The notes under the pieces were generated by a model. That model saw only the letters and a list, made by a program, of their open reading frames with translations, had not been told where the DNA came from and made no database searches. The position numbers and the translations under genes were made by a program. Below, piece by piece: positions 36,308 to 45,264 of a DNA stretch of 64,000 nucleotides (positions within the stretch are counted from its first letter, which is position 1; the number at the start of each line of letters is the position of its first letter). The stretch is from an uncultured Clostridium sp. (lineage in GTDB: Bacteria > Bacillota > Clostridia > TANB77 > CAG-508), in NCBI GenBank assembly GCA_900551615.1, contig URWN01000005.1:1-64000 (forward strand), in the 5' to 3' direction.

Positions 36308-39101
36308 ATTCTAATATATTATTTTCTTCAACTACATTGTTTACTTCATTATCGACTTCATTTTTTATTTCAGCTTTTTTCTTATCTTCCTTTGCTTTCT
36401 CAGTTTCCAAAGAATCAATCAAACTTTGTAATTTTTTAATATCAGAACCCATAAGTTCCCAATCCTTATTATTTGTAGATTCAGACAAATTTTTATTAGC
36501 CTTAACAATAGCATCAATTAAACCATCTATATCATCAGTATCTTCAACTTCAATATTAGATGCTTCTTTTGAAAGTAGATTTTTTAAAGCTATATCTAAA
36601 TTATCACCAATTGCAACTTTGTTACCTGATGCTACAACAACCTTTTTAAGCATTGGTATTTTTGATTCTTCATTCAACATTGTTTGATAAATTGATTCTA
36701 CATATAATAATGTGTTGTTTACTGGTACAACTACCATGTCTTTTGTTACTTTTGTTCCACTAGTGTTTAAGTTTTGAATTTCAGAATATATAGTTTCGTC
36801 TTGTTCAATTTGATTGTCTAATTGCATTGGTCCAAAAATATTACTATCTTGTGAGAATTTATACAATTTCAATTTATTTGAATTTCCATCTGTTGTTCCA
36901 ACTAAATATGAAATTAAATTTTGTTTTGATTCTGGTGTATAAATTTGTACTAAACCAATTTCATTTTTATTATCTTCTTTAACCATTGTATAATATGGCT
37001 TTAATTCTGTTCCTGTTGATTTTGTAACATTTGTTGCATTGTATTTTGCTAAACTCCATACATCATCTGTTCTATATAATACATCTGGTTTTACATTATG
37101 ATATATTTTTAATAGTTCTGCTTGAACATTATATAAATATTCTGGATAAATAAAATGTTCTGATATGTCTTCTGGTATTTCTGAATTTATATCTTCAAAT
37201 ACTGTTGGATAAATATTTCTATATGCCATAGCAATTGGATCAGTTTTATCTGTTACATAAAATTTCATTGTACCATCATATGCATCTATTATTACTTTTA
37301 CAGAGTTTCTTATGTAATTGATTTTTTCTTTTATTCCGTCATGTTCTATTGATGTATATTGTGAATATGGATAATCACTTGAAACTGTATATGCATCTAA
37401 TACCCACACTGTTTTTCCTTCTTCTGTTACAACTGTATATGGATTTTCATCATAAATTAAATATGGCATTGCTTCTTTTGCTCTTTTTATAATATTTCTA
37501 TTTATTAAAATTTTGCTATCTTTATTTATTTCTGTTGAAAATGCTAAGTTTAAATCCCCTGTTTTTATTCCTAGTATTAACCTATCAATAAATCCAAGTT
37601 GTAGGCCTGCTTGACCATTATATGTTGATGTATGCTCTAAACCATATTCGTCTGTGTAATCATATTCTTGTTTATTTTTTACACTTGTTGCAATCGCATT
37701 ATTTGTTTCTAACCCAAAATAAATATCTTGAGTTTTTGTTCCTATTTGTTCATCTTTTCCAGATACATCTTTTTGGATATAATTTAAGCTACCTGTTGCA
37801 GTTGTAGAAGTTGCATCTATTACTATTTGGCCTTTTCCATGTGTATATTCATATGTTTTACTATTATATGTTCTGCCTGAATTTGTAACTTCTCTTGGTG
37901 CAACATATACAAGTGTATCTTTCCCTGATATTTTATATTTTGCAATATTTGCATTTCTATATGTATAATATCCTGTTCCCGTTTGATTATCATCTAATGT
38001 TTTTAATACAACATCTTGATTTACTAATCTTGTATTATTTATTATATCTGTATTTTCATTAACTTCATTTTGTGTTATTGTTCCTGAATTTTCTAAATTT
38101 GTTTCTTCAATATCTATGTTATATGCAGCCTTTGTATATTTTATATTATCAGCTATATAATCTTTTTCTTTATCTAGTGTATTTGAATTTACAAAAATCA
38201 AATTAAATACAATTATTACTAAAAACATTACTACTAAATATCCTGGTATTATAGCTAAATTTTTAAGTACTTTTACTGTATCATTCTTTTTAAAAGCTTT
38301 TATCGCTCTCATTGCTCCAAAAATTATTACAAATGAAAATATTAAATATCCCCATCTTTGAACCATTACATCAGTATAACTTGCACCTATAATTTCTATA
38401 TTTTCTGTAGAATCAACATCATTTTTTATTGTCAACATTTTACTTAATGATATATTTGTTATATTCAATGCATTTATTAAAGCAATTAAAATTACTACCA
38501 TTACCGCATTTCTTAGGATCTTTTTAACTAATAAGCTTTCTCTTACCATCTTTCCGTCTACACCGTCAAAAAATCTATTAAATACAATTACATAATAAAC
38601 TGCCATATATATTGTTAATCCTATAAGTATTTCTGCAAAGTATCCTAATATAGTTTGGACAAACGGCTTTTGGAACATATAGAATGCTATATCCAATCCA
38701 AAAACCGGATCATTTATTCCAAATGACGCATTACTTGCACACAATAAAAATTGTTTCATTAATGTATTAGAAACTAGTGTACTTACTATTACTGAAGTTA
38801 CAAATGCTATTGACTTATTTAATAACTTTGGCATTTCTTTATTTTCTTTTTCAAAAAAAGGTTTTAGTCCTTTTTTTATTCCTCTATTTGTAAAATACAT
38901 TATTATATACAACATTACAAAATTAATTCCAAAAATTATATATTTACATTGTAAATTTGTTTCAAATGCCTGTATATAATTTTCGCCTAACTCTTTATAT
39001 TGTAAATATGTTCCTCTTAAACTTGTATAACTTCCAATTATAAATATTGCTAGAAATAATATTACAATAATCATCCTTGTTTTACTTTTATTCTTTTCCA
39101 A
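36306..39101 (-). CDS. UPF0182 family membrane protein
   Basis: 931 residues. Seven helices lie in the first 315 residues (about 8-28, 50-70, 90-110, 150-175, 195-215, 245-265, 285-305), followed by a large extracytoplasmic domain. The sequence NIYPTVFEDINSEIPEDISE and the later YPEYLYNVQAEL are characteristic of the UPF0182 (COG1615) family. The C-terminal 60 residues are acidic and Lys-rich, probably disordered. The family is widespread in Clostridia and Actinobacteria but has no established function. Expected length is near 900-1000 residues, so this is complete. Confidence 0.9.
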   Translation of the reverse strand: MEKNKSKTRMIIVILFLAIFIIGSYTSLRGTYLQYKELGENYIQAFETNLQCKYIIFGINFVMLYIIMYFTNRGIKKGLKPFFEKENKEMPKLLNKSIAFVTSVIVSTLVSNTLMKQFLLCASNASFGINDPVFGLDIAFYMFQKPFVQTILGYFAEILIGLTIYMAVYYVIVFNRFFDGVDGKMVRESLLVKKILRNAVMVVILIALINALNITNISLSKMLTIKNDVDSTENIEIIGASYTDVMVQRWGYLIFSFVIIFGAMRAIKAFKKNDTVKVLKNLAIIPGYLVVMFLVIIVFNLIFVNSNTLDKEKDYIADNIKYTKAAYNIDIEETNLENSGTITQNEVNENTDIINNTRLVNQDVVLKTLDDNQTGTGYYTYRNANIAKYKISGKDTLVYVAPREVTNSGRTYNSKTYEYTHGKGQIVIDATSTTATGSLNYIQKDVSGKDEQIGTKTQDIYFGLETNNAIATSVKNKQEYDYTDEYGLEHTSTYNGQAGLQLGFIDRLILGIKTGDLNLAFSTEINKDSKILINRNIIKRAKEAMPYLIYDENPYTVVTEEGKTVWVLDAYTVSSDYPYSQYTSIEHDGIKEKINYIRNSVKVIIDAYDGTMKFYVTDKTDPIAMAYRNIYPTVFEDINSEIPEDISEHFIYPEYLYNVQAELLKIYHNVKPDVLYRTDDVWSLAKYNATNVTKSTGTELKPYYTMVKEDNKNEIGLVQIYTPESKQNLISYLVGTTDGNSNKLKLYKFSQDSNIFGPMQLDNQIEQDETIYSEIQNLNTSGTKVTKDMVVVPVNNTLLYVESIYQTMLNEESKIPMLKKVVVASGNKVAIGDNLDIALKNLLSKEASNIEVEDTDDIDGLIDAIVKANKNLSESTNNKDWELMGSDIKKLQSLIDSLETEKAKEDKKKAEIKNEVDNEVNNVVEENNILE

Positions 39102-39119
39102 TTTATACCTCCTTATTCA

Positions 39120-39152
39120 AGTGTCCAAAAGGGACGGTTCTTTTTGGACACT
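39120..39152. repeat. GGGACGG hairpin repeat
   Basis: AGTGTCCAAAA and TTTTTGGACACT pair around GGGACGGTTC. It belongs to the same family as the units at 29.2-29.3 kb. It lies just upstream of the UPF0182 start. Confidence 0.65.
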
Positions 39153-39213
39153 TTGGAACACATTCTTACTTTAATAAAAACGTCACAATAGTTCCCTGCT
39201 CGCTGTCTGTTAA

Positions 39214-40119
39214 CTAAATTATTGCTTTTACAAAATCTTCTGAATTAAAGATTTCCATATCATCAATTTGTTCTCCAACTCCAATAAACTTAACCGGAAT
39301 TTTATTTTCTTCTACAATTCCTATAACAACTCCACCTTTTGCTGTTCCGTCTAGTTTTGTTAAAACTATTCCTGTTATATCTGTTTCTTGCTTAAAAGCT
39401 TTTACTTGTGATATAGCATTTTGTCCTGTTGTTCCGTCAATTACAAGTAAAACTTCTTTGTCTGCATCTGGCATTTCTTTGTTTATAACTTTTTGAATTT
39501 TATTTAATTCATCCATTAAGTATTTTTTGTTATGAAGTCTTCCAGCTGTATCTACTATTAGTACATCTGCTCCATTTTCTTTTGTTTTCTTGATTGCATC
39601 AAATACTACTGACGCTGGGTCTACTCCTTCGTCTCTTTTTACTATGTCTGCTCCTGCCCTTTTTGCCCATATTTCTAATTGTTCAACCGCTGCTGCTCTA
39701 AATGTATCTGCTGCTGCAACTACAACTTTTTTTCCGTCTTTTGCTAATCTATTTGCCATTTTTCCAATTGATGTTGTTTTTCCAACTCCATTTACTCCAA
39801 CTACTAAAATTACTGATGGTTTTGTATTTAAATGTAAACCAATATCTGTTACATCTAATATTTTTTGCATTTCTTCTCTTAATGCTTGTTTTACATCTTC
39901 TTCATCTTGTATTTTTTCTTTTTTGATTCTTTCTCTTAAACTTGATATTATTTTAATTGATGTGTCCATTCCTATGTCTGACATTATTAGTATTTCTTCT
40001 AGTTCGTCTAAAAAATCTTCGTCAACTTTTCTGAAGTTTTTGAATACGTTGTTTATTTTTTCATCAAATGATGTTTTTGTTTTGTTCAACCCGTTTTTTA
40101 ATTTATCGAAAAATCCCAT
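39214..40119 (-). CDS. ftsY: Signal recognition particle receptor FtsY
   Basis: 301 residues with the NG domain of SRP GTPases: G1 GVNGVGKTTSIGKMANRLA, the insertion-box region ADTFRAAAVEQLEIWA, G3 DTAGRLHNKKYLMDEL, G4 TKLDGTAKGG and the closing GVGEQIDDM. The acidic A domain of longer homologues is missing, as in many Firmicutes. It docks ribosome-SRP complexes at the membrane. A consensus promoter lies 85 bp upstream. Confidence 0.96.
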   Translation of the reverse strand: MGFFDKLKNGLNKTKTSFDEKINNVFKNFRKVDEDFLDELEEILIMSDIGMDTSIKIISSLRERIKKEKIQDEEDVKQALREEMQKILDVTDIGLHLNTKPSVILVVGVNGVGKTTSIGKMANRLAKDGKKVVVAAADTFRAAAVEQLEIWAKRAGADIVKRDEGVDPASVVFDAIKKTKENGADVLIVDTAGRLHNKKYLMDELNKIQKVINKEMPDADKEVLLVIDGTTGQNAISQVKAFKQETDITGIVLTKLDGTAKGGVVIGIVEENKIPVKFIGVGEQIDDMEIFNSEDFVKAII

Positions 40120-40203
40120 AAATCTAATCCGCCTTTCTTTTTTTAATTATTTTTATTTATATATGGTTTTACTTGTCTGTTTCAATTTTTCATTAACACT
40201 ATT

Positions 40204-40232
40204 AGTATAGCACATTTTACCAGTTATGGCAA
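40204..40232 (-). promoter_or_regulatory. ftsY promoter
   Basis: Minus strand TTGCCA at 40232-40227, 17-bp spacer, TATACT at 40209-40204 preceded by TGC (extended -10). Transcription should start near 40197. Confidence 0.8.
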
Positions 40233-40237
40233 CCATT

Positions 40238-40313
40238 TTTTGAGACAAGTGGAACAACACAAAAATGAGACAGTTTTGCACTGTCCCATTTGTTTAATTT
40301 GTCTCTTTTAATT
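40238..40313. repeat. GAGACAG/GGGACAG REP-like element
   Basis: The plus strand has TGAGACAAGTGGAACAACAC, then TGAGACAGTTTTGCACTGTC and CC, then GTCTC. The inner palindrome matches the element at 27.1 kb. It abuts the ftsY promoter. The rest of the 40120-40569 gap holds only AT-rich DNA, a possible 26-codon coding remnant (about 40311-40390, minus) and the terminator at 40541. Confidence 0.6.
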
Positions 40314-40540
40314 AATTGCAGTTCCATTTACATATAATTTATAACCATTAAAATCAATATGATTTATCACATTCTCAATTATCCATTCTCATTAAATTAC
40401 TTTTTACATCATTAGCTCTTTGACTATAATTTTTATTTTTTACGTACAAATGATAAATAAGCTTCCAAATTATTTTATTAATGAATTTATTTTATCATAT
40501 TTTTATTAAATTAACATTAAATTTAAAATAATTTTGGAGA

Positions 40541-40564
40541 GCTTATAAAAAACTCTCCTTTTCT
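40541..40564 (-). terminator. Hairpin terminator after the SEDS gene
   Basis: GGAGAG and CTCTCC pair across an A/T-rich loop just below the stop at 40570; the following minus-strand sequence is A then T-rich (AAAATTATTTT), so it is a moderate terminator. Confidence 0.55.
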
Positions 40565-40569
40565 CCTTA

Positions 40570-41952
40570 TTATATATTTACATCTTTCTTTCTATAAACC
40601 GCAAAAATCAAAGCTAAACACATCATATTAACAACCAATTCGCCACAGCCATAAGTAACAAAAGGAAGATTAAAGCTAGCACCAAAAAGCAAATTAAAAT
40701 TCATCAAAACGTTAAATATACTCTGCAAAATAAACATACAACCAATTCCTAAAATTATTAAACTACCATACTTTTCTTTAATCTTAAATGAATTAATTAC
40801 TAACTTTATAGAAAAAGCCAAAACAGCAATAATCAAAGTAACAGTTGGTATCCAACCAAAATGAGTTAATATTGATATAATTTCATTATTTCCAAATCCA
40901 TCAAATAAATATATGGCATCACTCATATTTTCCGCTTCGCCAAATTTTTGTGCAGACTCAATTATTTCTTTTCTGTTTAATGCCCTCCATCCTTCTTTTT
41001 CCTTATATTCTTCCGGATTATATACTGAAATAAATTTATCCAAAACATATGGATTTGCTAAAACTTCAAATAAAACGACTACTGTTCCAACTATTATAGG
41101 TATTCCCCACAACATTAATAGCTGTTTTCTCTTATTTTCACTCTCACTTACTACCTTTTTTGTAGCTAAAATTAAATATGTAATTGCTAACACTATTACT
41201 GATGATGATGAAGGAATTAAGCTTAACATTAGTAATGATATCAAACTTAAAACAACTAATTTTAAAACATTGGAATTTATTTTAATATTTTTTTCTTTAA
41301 ATAGTTTAGTTAATTTATTTTCTTCATTTATATTTTCTAAAAAAACAATAAAAGCAAGAATATATAATGGTATAGCTATTGTATTTGACCTTATGCTATA
41401 ATTTCCTATTCTTAAAAAATTTATGCCATTAACTGATATTCCAAATAAAAAAGCTAATATTATTACTACTGTTGCAATTATATATAAAATTAATGGTTTA
41501 TTTTTAATTTTTTTATAATCACAAAAATATATTATTACACCTATTGAAAAACCTAAAACTACAAAGCATGCATATTTTATCATATAGTTTGTTGTAATAT
41601 ATTCGCTTACTCCTTCTTTCATATACTGCATCATTTCTGTATGTTCATTTTCTGTAATTATGTACGAAATTACAAAGCCAAAAATCAATAAAACAACTAA
41701 TATTATTAACAATTTCCAATCTAATCTAGGTCTATGTACTTTGTTTAATTCTTTTCCAATAATTTCGGCGTCTCCCATTTGCTCAACTGCGTCTTTCTCT
41801 GCTTCCTCTTCATTTTGTCCCATTTCAATTAGTTCTTCTTTTTTGTCCTCTATATGATCTTTTAGTTCTTCAGCTATTGTATTTCTTATTGGTTTGTATT
41901 TTATTTGCTCACATACCGAGTTTAGAAATTCATTAATTTGCAAATGAAACAC
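40570..41952 (-). CDS. SEDS-family (FtsW/RodA/SpoVE-like) protein with N-terminal HAAS/prefix domain
   Basis: 460 residues. Residues 1-75 (FLNSVCEQIKYKPIRNTIAEELKDHI, shown as CEQIKYKPIR and AEELKDHIEDKKEEL) form the helical prefix domain often encoded beside PadR regulators. About ten helices follow. The C-terminus FNLPFVTYGCGELVVNMMCL matches the conserved PFISYGGSSL region of SEDS glycosyltransferases. In the large external loop the usual Asp-containing HTDFIFA segment seems to read GFGNNEIISIL, so catalytic activity is doubtful. It overlaps the padR gene by 20 bp and is surely co-regulated. Confidence 0.78.
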   Translation of the reverse strand: MFHLQINEFLNSVCEQIKYKPIRNTIAEELKDHIEDKKEELIEMGQNEEEAEKDAVEQMGDAEIIGKELNKVHRPRLDWKLLIILVVLLIFGFVISYIITENEHTEMMQYMKEGVSEYITTNYMIKYACFVVLGFSIGVIIYFCDYKKIKNKPLILYIIATVVIILAFLFGISVNGINFLRIGNYSIRSNTIAIPLYILAFIVFLENINEENKLTKLFKEKNIKINSNVLKLVVLSLISLLMLSLIPSSSSVIVLAITYLILATKKVVSESENKRKQLLMLWGIPIIVGTVVVLFEVLANPYVLDKFISVYNPEEYKEKEGWRALNRKEIIESAQKFGEAENMSDAIYLFDGFGNNEIISILTHFGWIPTVTLIIAVLAFSIKLVINSFKIKEKYGSLIILGIGCMFILQSIFNVLMNFNLLFGASFNLPFVTYGCGELVVNMMCLALIFAVYRKKDVNI

Positions 41953-42271
41953 CTCCTATTACTCTATTTACTGATTCACTAAAAATTTTCCATTCTTCGT
42001 TTTTTTCTTTTAATGATTTTTTTCCTTTTGTTGTTATTGCATAATATTTTCTTTTCTTTCCTGTTGTATCATCCCAATATGATGAGATTAATCCTTCTTC
42101 TTCTAATGAATGTAATATTGGATATAGTGTTCCTTCTTTAAATTCAAATACATTATTTGATTTTTCTTTTAGCTTTTTTATCATTTGATATCCATACATG
42201 TTCTCATCTTTGACCATTTCCAATATTAGCATTTTTGTGCTTCCTTTTAATAATTCTTTGCTTATTTTCAT
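41933..42271 (-). CDS. PadR-family transcriptional regulator
   Basis: 112 residues with the PadR winged helix: ILEMVKDENMYGYQMIKKL near residue 16, then FKEGTLYPILHSLEEEGLI and the wing GKKRKYYAITTKG. A short C-terminal helix for dimerisation follows. PadR proteins are usually ligand- or stress-relieved repressors. The gene is directly ahead of the SEDS protein, and a 47-bp nested palindrome overlaps its promoter, which fits autorepression. Confidence 0.92.
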   Translation of the reverse strand: MKISKELLKGSTKMLILEMVKDENMYGYQMIKKLKEKSNNVFEFKEGTLYPILHSLEEEGLISSYWDDTTGKKRKYYAITTKGKKSLKEKNEEWKIFSESVNRVIGGVSFAN

Positions 42272-42318
42272 CTTTATACCTTACCTTTCTGTTTTTACTA
42301 AATATAATTGTTAAAAAT

Positions 42319-42365
42319 AATACCTAGTAATTCTATGTATTTTATACATAGTAACACTAGGTATT
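42319..42365. promoter_or_regulatory. PadR operator, nested palindrome
   Basis: Outer arms AATACCTAGT (42319-42328) and ACTAGGTATT (42356-42365) and inner arms CTATGTAT (42333-42340) and ATACATAG (42344-42351) are each perfect inverted repeats sharing one centre. ATGTAT/ATACAT resembles the ATGT-ACAT core of known PadR sites. It covers the -10 box and spacer of the padR promoter. Confidence 0.7.
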
Positions 42366-42376
42366 ACTTTTGTCAA
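42348..42376 (-). promoter_or_regulatory. padR promoter
   Basis: Minus strand TTGACA at 42376-42371, 17-bp spacer, TACTAT at 42353-42348. The operator overlaps it, so bound PadR would block polymerase. Confidence 0.7.
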
Positions 42377-42432
42377 TATTTTTTTATTTTTTTCTTGCTT
42401 GTTATGATTTCTTGTGTTATACTTTTTTATAT

Positions 42433-42508
42433 GCCAATATAGCTCAGTTGGTAGAGCAACGGATTCGTAACCCGTAGGTCAGCAGTTCGATTCTGCTTAT
42501 TGGCTCCA
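42433..42508 (+). tRNA. tRNA-Thr (anticodon CGT)
   Basis: A 76-nt cloverleaf with encoded CCA. Acceptor stem GCCAATA/TATTGGC pairs perfectly, D arm GCTCAGTTGGTAGAGC, anticodon loop TTCGTAA with CGT (reads ACG), T arm AGCAG-TTCGATT-CTGCT. The pair closing the anticodon loop is an A-C mismatch. A terminator hairpin follows at once. A recombinase gene lies 0.5 kb downstream, but no duplicated tRNA 3' end was found. Confidence 0.95.
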
Positions 42509-42518
42509 TTTGAAAACA

Positions 42519-42551
42519 ACTTACGGACTAATTAAAGTTCGTAAGTTTTTA
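42519..42551 (+). terminator. Terminator of the tRNA-Thr gene
   Basis: ACTTACGGACT (42519-42529) pairs with AGTTCGTAAGT (42536-42546) with one mismatch and is followed by T residues. Confidence 0.8.
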
Positions 42552-42633
42552 TTTTATCCGTAGTCAGGTTTGGAAAGGCTTGTTCTACCAAATATAAAGA
42601 TAACGTTCTCTTTCTAGGAAGGAGGACATTTTT

Positions 42634-42913
42634 TATGCTTTAATTTAAAACAATTGAAGAATTGAAACCTAATACTAAACTACTAGAACTTATTAAAGGC
42701 TTTACTTATAAAACTAAAAAAGGAAAAGTTAAAATTCTTCTAAATACTAATTTACAGTTTATTGAACCAACTGAATATTTAATTACATATCCTATTACTT
42801 TTACTATACTTGAATATAAAGTAAATGAGATTAGCAATAAACCATTTTACATTAAAGAGTGCAAAGAAAAGTATAATTTGAAAGAAATTGAAACTTTTTT
42901 AAGAAATCTTTAA
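42634..42913 (+). pseudogene. Small gene upstream of the recombinase, stop at codon 3
   Basis: AAGGAGG sits 10 bp before an ATG at 42634, but the third codon is TAA. The same frame then stays open for about 90 codons to 42913 (FKTIEELKPNTKLLELIKGF and onward). Either translation starts further in, at TTG 42662, or the gene has been inactivated. The predicted product is a small soluble alpha/beta protein of unknown function, probably an accessory gene of the recombinase element. Confidence 0.45.
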
Positions 42914-43000
42914 TTTTTGACTATACTTTTTGCGTTTAAGTGAGGAAACATATGAGAGGTATATTAATATTTCTCAAAATTTAAGGAAAGGAGGAAAAAT

Positions 43001-44782
43001 ATGAGATGTGGAGTTTATGTAAGAGTTTCTACTGATGACCAAAGAGATAATGGTTATTCTATTGATTCTCAACTTCGAATGATTAAAGAATATTGTGAAA
43101 AGAATGATTATGATATTGTAGATGTATACAATGATGCAGGACATTCTGGAAAAGATTTAATGAGACCTGAAATGCAAAGATTACTTAAAGATATCAAATC
43201 CAAGAAAATTGATAAGTTAATTGCTATTAAAGTAGATAGATTAACTAGAAACAATTATGATGGTTTTTGGTTACTTAATTACTGCGAAGAACACGATGTT
43301 AAGATTGAATTAATACTTGAGCCTTATGATGTATCTACTGCTAATGGTGAAATGATATTTGGTATGAATTTAGTATTCGGTCAAAGAGAACGAAAAGAAA
43401 TTGGAGCAAGAACTAAGCGCGCTATGGAAGAAATGGCTTTAGAAAAAATTCATCCAAGTAAAGCACCTTATGGTTATAATAGAAATAAAGAAACTGGTCA
43501 TTTAGAAATAGAACCTATTGAAGCACAAGTTGTAAAAGAAATATTTGAACTATGTAAAAAAGGACATTCTACTAGAAATATTGCAACTATTATGAAAGAT
43601 AATAATGCTTATTTAAAACAAAGTAGATGGGCATCAGACAGAGTTTATAAAATACTTACTAATTCTATTTATATTGGTATATTTGAATATGGAAAGTATA
43701 AAAGAAAACCACAGGATGTATTAAGAGTTGAAGATTATTGTGAATCTATTATTGATATAAATACTTGGAACACGACAAGAGCAAATCTAGAAAAGAATAA
43801 GCATACAAACTATGGGGAGCATATCCATTTATTTGCAGGATTAGTAAAATGTCCTTTATGTAATGAGATACTTGCAGCTAGTGAATCATTTAAAAAGTAT
43901 AAGAATGAAACTAAAATTTATTACCATTTGAGATGTAAAAATCATAATTGTAAAGGTTACGATTATCACTATAATTCAGATAAAATTGAGGATAAATTAA
44001 AAAGAATTTTAAATGAATTAATTAGATTTATGTATGATAATTCTAATGAAATAATTACTTGTAGTTCTACTAAAAGCAAAGAAGTAAAAGAAATAGAAAA
44101 AGCAATTGAAAAGTTAAAAATTCAAGAGAAAAAATTAGTAGATTTATATTTAAGTTCTACCCTAGATGTGGAAACTATCAATCATAAAAATGATGTTATT
44201 AAAAAAGAAATTGATAAATTAACTAAAAAGAAAACTACACTTGATCCAGATAATGACTTTAAAGAATACACAGTAGAACTTCTTAAAAAGTTAGACTATG
44301 AAGAAGATAATGGAGATTTTACCTTTAAAAACAGTTTAAGTTTTGCTTATTTATTCGATAGTTTAAATAGAAAAGCACAGAAAGAATTAATAAGTAGATT
44401 AATATCTTCTATTGAAATAACAAGAGATGATAACTACAATATTGAGATTAAAAATATCAAATTTACAGAAGAATTTATCTCAAAAAGTACAAAAGATTAT
44501 ATTGATTATTTAAATGAACTACTAACTGATAATAATATTGGTATAACTTATAAAGAACAAATTAATAAAGAAAAATTATTAGAATTAGAAAAAGATTATA
44601 CCGTTATGTCATTAGTAAAAATGGAGAATAATCTATATTCGGAAGAAGAATTAAATAACTATATCGATTTAATGAAAGAACATTTCTATGTAGGTGGAAT
44701 TATAAATTGTCCTTATGTTGAAAGTAATAATATAGTTGATACTTTAATTCTAATACCAAAAACTGAATTAATAAATGTTTAA
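43001..44782 (+). CDS. Large serine recombinase
   Basis: 593 residues. The resolvase domain opens with GVYVRVSTDDQRDNGYSID, where the Ser of RVST is the nucleophile, and continues with AIKVDRLTRNNYDGFW. A recombinase domain (residues 165-270) includes APYGYNRNKETG and KILTNSIYIGIFEYG. A zinc ribbon follows at about 287-325 (CPLCNEIL, then CKNHNCKG), then coiled coil (about 365-410). Such enzymes of the TnpX/phage integrase type insert or excise elements at short sites. AAGGAGG precedes the start. TnpV follows, so the element is Tn4451-related in gene content. Confidence 0.93.
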   Translation: MRCGVYVRVSTDDQRDNGYSIDSQLRMIKEYCEKNDYDIVDVYNDAGHSGKDLMRPEMQRLLKDIKSKKIDKLIAIKVDRLTRNNYDGFWLLNYCEEHDVKIELILEPYDVSTANGEMIFGMNLVFGQRERKEIGARTKRAMEEMALEKIHPSKAPYGYNRNKETGHLEIEPIEAQVVKEIFELCKKGHSTRNIATIMKDNNAYLKQSRWASDRVYKILTNSIYIGIFEYGKYKRKPQDVLRVEDYCESIIDINTWNTTRANLEKNKHTNYGEHIHLFAGLVKCPLCNEILAASESFKKYKNETKIYYHLRCKNHNCKGYDYHYNSDKIEDKLKRILNELIRFMYDNSNEIITCSSTKSKEVKEIEKAIEKLKIQEKKLVDLYLSSTLDVETINHKNDVIKKEIDKLTKKKTTLDPDNDFKEYTVELLKKLDYEEDNGDFTFKNSLSFAYLFDSLNRKAQKELISRLISSIEITRDDNYNIEIKNIKFTEEFISKSTKDYIDYLNELLTDNNIGITYKEQINKEKLLELEKDYTVMSLVKMENNLYSEEELNNYIDLMKEHFYVGGIINCPYVESNNIVDTLILIPKTELINV

Positions 44783-44806
44783 AATTAAGAAAGGAATGAT
44801 AAAATT

Positions 44807-45163
44807 ATAGAAATAAAATATACAAGACAAGGAGATTATTTAATACCAAATTTATATTTAGAAAATGATGAAGATTGTGGAAGAATTGGCAAATATGGAA
44901 TACTAAGATTACACTTTATTGCTCAAAATAAACAAGCACTTTATGAGGCACTTTTGATGAAAAATAAACTAACTCATCATCTTCTTTTAGTCAGTGATTC
45001 TTGTGAAAATTTATACAAAATACTAATAGAAAATTATATAAAAAATGCTGAAAGACTGTCTGAAAAAAGAAAAGAATTAAATCCATTAGAATGGACGAAA
45101 TTAATGAATAATTACAAAAATATGGCTGAAGAAATAGTCTTAAATGAATATGTTTTTGTATAA
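44807..45163 (+). CDS. TnpV-like transposon protein
   Basis: About 119 residues matching the transposon-encoded TnpV pattern: YTRQGDYLIPNLYL, then GKYGILRLHFI, MKNKLTHHLLLV and the ending MAEEIVLNEYVFV. TnpV accompanies tnpX in Tn4451-type elements; its function is unknown. No ATG, GTG or TTG lies where the homologous N-terminus begins. The codon there is ATA (44807), correctly spaced behind GAAAGG, with ATT just before it. The first ordinary start is at 44954 inside the conserved region. The gene may use a rare start or have lost one. Confidence 0.7.
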   Translation: MEIKYTRQGDYLIPNLYLENDEDCGRIGKYGILRLHFIAQNKQALYEALLMKNKLTHHLLLVSDSCENLYKILIENYIKNAERLSEKRKELNPLEWTKLMNNYKNMAEEIVLNEYVFV

Positions 45164-45173
45164 ATAATCTCAA

Positions 45174-45215
45174 AAAAAGAGGAAAAAATTATCAAAATAA
45201 TTGAATCCTCTTTTT
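45174..45215 (+). terminator. Terminator after tnpV
   Basis: AAAAAGAGGA (45174-45183) and TCCTCTTTTT (45206-45215) are perfect arms; the inner loop holds AATTAT/ATAATT. T-rich sequence follows. Confidence 0.75.
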
Positions 45216-45264
45216 ATATTATTCTTAATATGGGAGTATAAGTCGTGTCTAGCAAGCACTGAAT

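Noticed and set aside
40311..40400. Short minus-strand coding remnant (WIIENVINHIDFNGYKLYV)
   Set aside because: Only about 26 codons are open, with no start or binding site; too little to call a gene.
42433..45230. Integration of the recombinase element into the tRNA-Thr gene
   Set aside because: The tRNA is intact with its own terminator, and I found no direct repeat of its 3' end downstream. Large serine recombinases do not usually use tRNA ends.
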